Below, piece by piece: positions 6,203 to 8,451 of a stretch of 8,451 nt of DNA. Below the pieces are notes generated by a model. That model was given only the letters and a program-made list of their open reading frames with translations, ran no database searches and was not told the origin of the DNA. A program made the position numbers and the translations under genes. The stretch is from Verrucomicrobiota bacterium (GTDB lineage Bacteria > Verrucomicrobiota > Verrucomicrobiia > Opitutales > Opitutaceae): positions 1 through 8,451 of the forward strand of contig JAEXPG010000599.1 of NCBI GenBank assembly GCA_023447015.1, in the 5' to 3' direction. Position 1 is the first letter of the stretch. The number at the start of each line of letters is the position of its first letter.

Positions 6203-6229
6203 CTTCCGCAGGACGAGAAGCGGCGGAAG
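6203..6229. repeat. Inverted repeat with 7-bp arms in the convergent intergenic region
   Basis: CTTCCGC (6203-6209) and GCGGAAG (6223-6229) are perfectly complementary across a 13-base loop. No function can be assigned; it belongs to the run of hairpins between the two convergent genes. Confidence 0.3.
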
Positions 6230-6268
6230 ACCGATGGCCGCCCCCCCACGGCAGTCGAAAGCCGCCAA

Positions 6269-6296
6269 CCGCCCATGGCCATTGCCAATCGGGCGG
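6269..6296. repeat. Two-tier hairpin in the convergent intergenic region
   Basis: CCGCCC (6269-6274) pairs with GGGCGG (6291-6296). Inside, TGGC (6276-6279) pairs with GCCA (6284-6287) around the loop CATT. One small internal loop separates the two helices. It is strong in either transcript direction and may belong to a bidirectional termination region. Confidence 0.35.
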
Positions 6297-6306
6297 CGCG
6301 GAAAGA

Positions 6307-6349
6307 CGTACGGTTCGCGGTCGGCGCCTCCGGAGCCAACCGCAGTACG
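6307..6349 (-). terminator. Candidate terminator hairpin downstream of glgA
   Basis: Outer arms CGTAC (6307-6311) and GTACG (6345-6349) and inner arms GCGGTCGGC (6317-6325) and GCCAACCGC (6335-6343, one mismatch) enclose a 9-base loop. Five bases on one side and one on the other form an internal loop. On the glgA (minus) strand it lies 78 bases past the stop and is followed by TCTTTCC, a short pyrimidine run. That fits a weak intrinsic terminator. The structure is seen; its activity is inferred. Confidence 0.4.
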
Positions 6350-6427
6350 ACGGGCCCGAGGCATCGTCGCTCCGACGGCGAGTCGGCGCATCCGCCCGCG
6401 ACTTCCGCCGCTCGACCAGACCGAGGC

Positions 6428-7870
6428 TCAGATCTCGTCGTTGTAGAGCTGCTCGTAGCGGCGGGCGGCGAGGGCCCAGCTGAAGTCGCGCCGCATGCCG
6501 CGGTCGATCATCGCCTTCATCCGCTCGGGTTGCCGGTGCAGCAGCAGCGCGCGCTGCAGCGTCCAGGAGATGCCCTGCTCGCTCGGCGTGAAGAGCAGGC
6601 CGGTGCCCTCCTCCGGATTCTCCTCCTGGTCGACCACGGTGTCGACGAGCCCGCCCACGCGGCTGCAGAGCGGGATCGTGCCGTAGCGCAGCGAGTACAT
6701 CTGGTTGAGGCCGCACGGCTCGAAGATCGAGGGCATGAGGAAGAAGTCCGCGCCCGCCTCGACGAGATGCGTCATGGGCTCGTCGAGCACGCGGGCGAGC
6801 GCGATGCGCTGGGGATTGGCCTGCGCGAGATCCTTCAACGCCTCCTCGTAGTGGTTGCGGCCCATGCCGACGACGATCAACCGGCAGTCCTCGGTCTCGA
6901 AGAAACGGCGGGCGCTGAGCAGCAGGTCGATGCCCTTCTGCTCGGTGAGCCGGCAGATCATGCCGAAGATCGGCGCCTTCGTCTCCGGATCGAAGCCGCA
7001 CTTCTTGAGCAGCGCGCGGCGGCACTTCGCCTTCCCCGCCGGATCGTCGGCGCTGTAGCGCGCGGGCAGGAGCGGGTCGGTCGCGGGATTCCACACCGAG
7101 TCGTCGATGCCGTTGAGCAGCCCGGCAAGGTCGGAGCTGCGCGTCGCCACCACGCCCTCGAGGCCGCAGCCGTATTCCGGCGTCTGGATCTCGCGGGCGT
7201 AGGTCGGGCTGACGGTCGTCACCCGGTCGCCGAAGAGCAGGCCGGCCTTCATGAGGTTGAGCTGGCCGAAGAACTCCAGCCCGTCGACGCTGCGGAACTC
7301 CTCCGGAAGGTTCGTGAGGGCGAACGCGTCCATCGGGAACACGCCCTGGAACGAGAGGTTGTGCACGGTGAACACCGTCTTCACCGCCAGCGAGGTGTCG
7401 TGCCGTTCCTCGGCGAGCCGCACGTACACGGGCAGCAGCGCCGTCTGCCAGTCGTGGGCGTGGACGACGTCGGCCTTCAGGTCGACGAGGCGCATCGCCT
7501 CCGCCACGGCCTTCGCGAAGAAGATGAAGCGCTCGGCGTTGTCGTCGTAGTCGCGGTCGCCCGTGCCGTAGGCGCCGCGGCGGTCGAAGAACTCGTCGCG
7601 CACGACGAAATAGACCGTGTAGCCCGGGGCCAGGCGCAGCCGCAGCAGGTCGGCCTCGAGGTAGCGCCCGCCCAGCTCGATCTGCAGGCGGTGCATGCGA
7701 TCCGCCCCGTCGGCATCGGGGTGCTCGAGCGCCGCGCGGTATCCAGGCAAAAATACGGAGACCTCGTGGCCGGCCGCCGCGAGCGCCTTCGTCAGGCCCC
7801 CCACGGCATCCGCCAACCCGCCGGTCTTCATGAACGGAAACAGCTCACTGGCCGCATGAACGATGTTCAT
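6428..7870 (-). CDS. glgA: Glycogen synthase (ADP-glucose type)
   Basis: This GT5 glycosyltransferase extends alpha-1,4-glucan chains from ADP-glucose in the cytoplasm. It is 480 aa, close to E. coli GlgA (477). The N-terminal Rossmann domain begins with KTGGLAD (15-21), the ADP-glucose-binding signature. HAHDWQTALLPVY (137-149), FTVHNLSFQGVFP (167-179) and TTVSPTYAREI (218-228) follow. The C-terminal domain has LNGIDDSVWNP (252-262), RLTEQKG (307-313, with the Arg and Lys expected to contact the nucleotide-sugar phosphates) and SIFEPCGLNQMYSLRYGTIP (381-400), where E384 matches the essential Glu of the family. VGGLVDTV (405-412) completes the fold. All key residues are present. The ATG at 7870 gives MNIVHAASELFP, the standard N-terminus, with a G-run close upstream that may serve as a ribosome-binding site. 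It is monocistronic here: divergent from rnr and convergent with the PEP-CTERM gene, with no other glg gene nearby. Confidence 0.96.
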   Translation of the reverse strand: MNIVHAASELFPFMKTGGLADAVGGLTKALAAAGHEVSVFLPGYRAALEHPDADGADRMHRLQIELGGRYLEADLLRLRLAPGYTVYFVVRDEFFDRRGAYGTGDRDYDDNAERFIFFAKAVAEAMRLVDLKADVVHAHDWQTALLPVYVRLAEERHDTSLAVKTVFTVHNLSFQGVFPMDAFALTNLPEEFRSVDGLEFFGQLNLMKAGLLFGDRVTTVSPTYAREIQTPEYGCGLEGVVATRSSDLAGLLNGIDDSVWNPATDPLLPARYSADDPAGKAKCRRALLKKCGFDPETKAPIFGMICRLTEQKGIDLLLSARRFFETEDCRLIVVGMGRNHYEEALKDLAQANPQRIALARVLDEPMTHLVEAGADFFLMPSIFEPCGLNQMYSLRYGTIPLCSRVGGLVDTVVDQEENPEEGTGLLFTPSEQGISWTLQRALLLHRQPERMKAMIDRGMRRDFSWALAARRYEQLYNDEI

Positions 7871-7923
7871 CGCCCCCGAAACTGAGGTTGTGCCGCGCGC
7901 GTTTCCATCCCAATTTCCGCGCG
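7871..7923. promoter_or_regulatory. Short divergent promoter region between glgA and rnr
   Basis: Only 53 bases separate the start codons of glgA (leftward) and rnr (rightward), so the two promoters must overlap or extend into coding DNA. I see no clear -35/-10 consensus on either strand. The stretch contains GTTTCCATCCCAATTTCC, the only AT-richer patch. The existence of promoters here is inferred from the gene arrangement. Confidence 0.45.
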
Positions 7924-8451
7924 ATGAAACTCCATGAGCGCCTGCTCCAACTATTGGGGCGACGCGACTACGTCCCCCTCAACCGCAACGAAATCGGGGC
8001 CAAACTCGGGCTGAAGAAGCCCGAATTCCGCAAGCTCGACACCGAGCTCCAGCAACTTCTCTCCCGCGGCGCCGTCGTCCGCGTCAAATCGGACCGCTAC
8101 TGCCTCCCGTCGGACGCCGACCTCGTCACGGGCACGATCCAGATCCGCCCGAACGGCCGCGGTCTCCTCCGCCCGGAGCCGCCCGCCGGCGCCGCCACGG
8201 ACGCCCCCGAGCCCGAGCCGGTCGAGATCGCCGCCGAGGACACCGGCACCGCCATGCACGGCGACCGCGTCGTCGTGCGCCTCAGCGCCGCCTCCGCCGC
8301 CGGCCGGCCCGTCCGCCCGTTCCGCGGCAAGCCCGCCAAACCGGGCCGTGGCCGGCCCGGCGCACCGGCCGCCGGCCAGCGCACCGGCCGAGTGCTCCGC
8401 CTCCTCGAGCGCGGCCGTGCCCCCCTCACCGGCACGCTCCAGCGCACGGGG
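7924..8451 (+). CDS. rnr: Ribonuclease R (VacB/RNase II family), N-terminal part
   Basis: RNase R is a processive 3'-5' exoribonuclease that degrades structured RNA in the cytoplasm. The window holds 176 codons and the catalytic RNB and S1 domains lie beyond the right edge. Residues 4-61 form the winged-helix domain typical of RNase R (RRDYVPLNRNEIGAKLGL...FRKLDTELQQLLSRGAVVRVKSDRYCLP). Residues 68-120 start the first cold-shock OB fold (VTGTIQIRPNGRGLLRP...MHGDRVVVRL), which resumes at GRVLRLLERGRAPLTGTL (155-172). Two low-complexity insertions decorate this fold: an acidic Pro/Glu stretch at about 84-106 and a basic Arg/Pro/Gly/Ala stretch at about 121-154. The ATG at 7924 fits the family N-terminus; no Shine-Dalgarno is visible. 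Assignment to RNase R rather than RNase II rests on the helix-turn-helix N-terminus. Confidence 0.88.
   Translation, partial: MKLHERLLQLLGRRDYVPLNRNEIGAKLGLKKPEFRKLDTELQQLLSRGAVVRVKSDRYCLPSDADLVTGTIQIRPNGRGLLRPEPPAGAATDAPEPEPVEIAAEDTGTAMHGDRVVVRLSAASAAGRPVRPFRGKPAKPGRGRPGAPAAGQRTGRVLRLLERGRAPLTGTLQRTG

Larger units (their letters stand above)
6036..6427. other. Convergent intergenic region rich in inverted repeats
   Basis: This is 392 bases between the stop codons of the PEP-CTERM gene (plus) and glgA (minus), with no credible gene. Frames crossing it are Arg/Pro/Ala-rich with no recognisable motif. It holds at least five separable inverted repeats, at 6054-6076, 6161-6189, 6203-6229, 6269-6296 and 6307-6349, plus the 8-bp palindrome TGGCGCCA at 6106-6113. 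That is more structure than two terminators require. Confidence 0.6.

Noticed and set aside
6179..6207. Promoter starting from the TTGACA hexamer
   Set aside because: The hexamer is consensus, but the sequence 17 bases downstream (GCTTCC) does not resemble a -10 element. It is kept only as part of the inverted repeat.
6036..6427. Small genes hidden in the convergent intergenic region
   Set aside because: The frames there are Arg/Pro/Ala-rich, extend into antisense of real genes and have no plausible start context.
6275..7885. 536-codon plus-strand open frame
   Set aside because: It lies opposite glgA, whose full set of glycogen synthase motifs is intact. The antisense frame shows no family motif.
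1..8451. tRNA, rRNA, CRISPR array, insertion sequence or att site
   Set aside because: No cloverleaf, rRNA-like stretch, regularly spaced repeat, transposase motif or flanking target duplication could be seen on either strand.

Overview
The window looks like a stretch of a high-GC Gram-negative bacterial chromosome, most likely from Verrucomicrobiota (Opitutaceae-like). This placement is inferred from three things: a PEP-CTERM-anchored exported protein, a large secreted beta-helix protein whose N-terminus carries calcium-binding-type DxDGDG repeats and a VLRW...YRLESSADLATWT module, and coding DNA rich in G/C at third codon positions. No rRNA, tRNA, CRISPR array, transposase, phage gene or recognisable defence gene was found.

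Layout from left to right. Positions 1-1737 (minus) hold the first 579 codons of a secreted right-handed beta-helix protein that runs off the left edge. Positions 1884-3308 (minus) encode an isochorismate synthase (MenF type). A 478-base divergent intergenic region (3309-3786) follows, with short palindromes on the menF side and repeated CATT-containing motifs on the menG side. Positions 3787-4482 (plus) encode a demethylmenaquinone methyltransferase (MenG/UbiE). Positions 4558-5265 (plus) encode an orphan probable lipoprotein of visibly lower GC content. Positions 5415-6035 (plus) encode a small PEP-CTERM sorted protein. A 392-base convergent intergenic region (6036-6427) is packed with inverted repeats. 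Positions 6428-7870 (minus) encode a glycogen synthase (GlgA). Positions 7924-8451 (plus) hold the N-terminal part of ribonuclease R, cut by the right edge.

Functionally, menF and menG stand back to back. They are an early step (chorismate to isochorismate) and the last step (C-methylation of demethylmenaquinone) of menaquinone biosynthesis, so the organism probably respires with menaquinone. The other genes are not obviously linked to that pathway. glgA supplies glycogen synthesis and rnr supplies RNA turnover, and these two share a very short divergent promoter region. The two exported proteins point to a Gram-negative envelope with an exosortase-type sorting system encoded elsewhere.

I found no clear new multi-gene system. 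The most unexplained signals are the two structured intergenic regions, the low-GC orphan lipoprotein, and the acidic and basic insertions in the first OB fold of RNase R. Long open frames opposite the real genes are antisense shadows expected in high-GC DNA and are not annotated.
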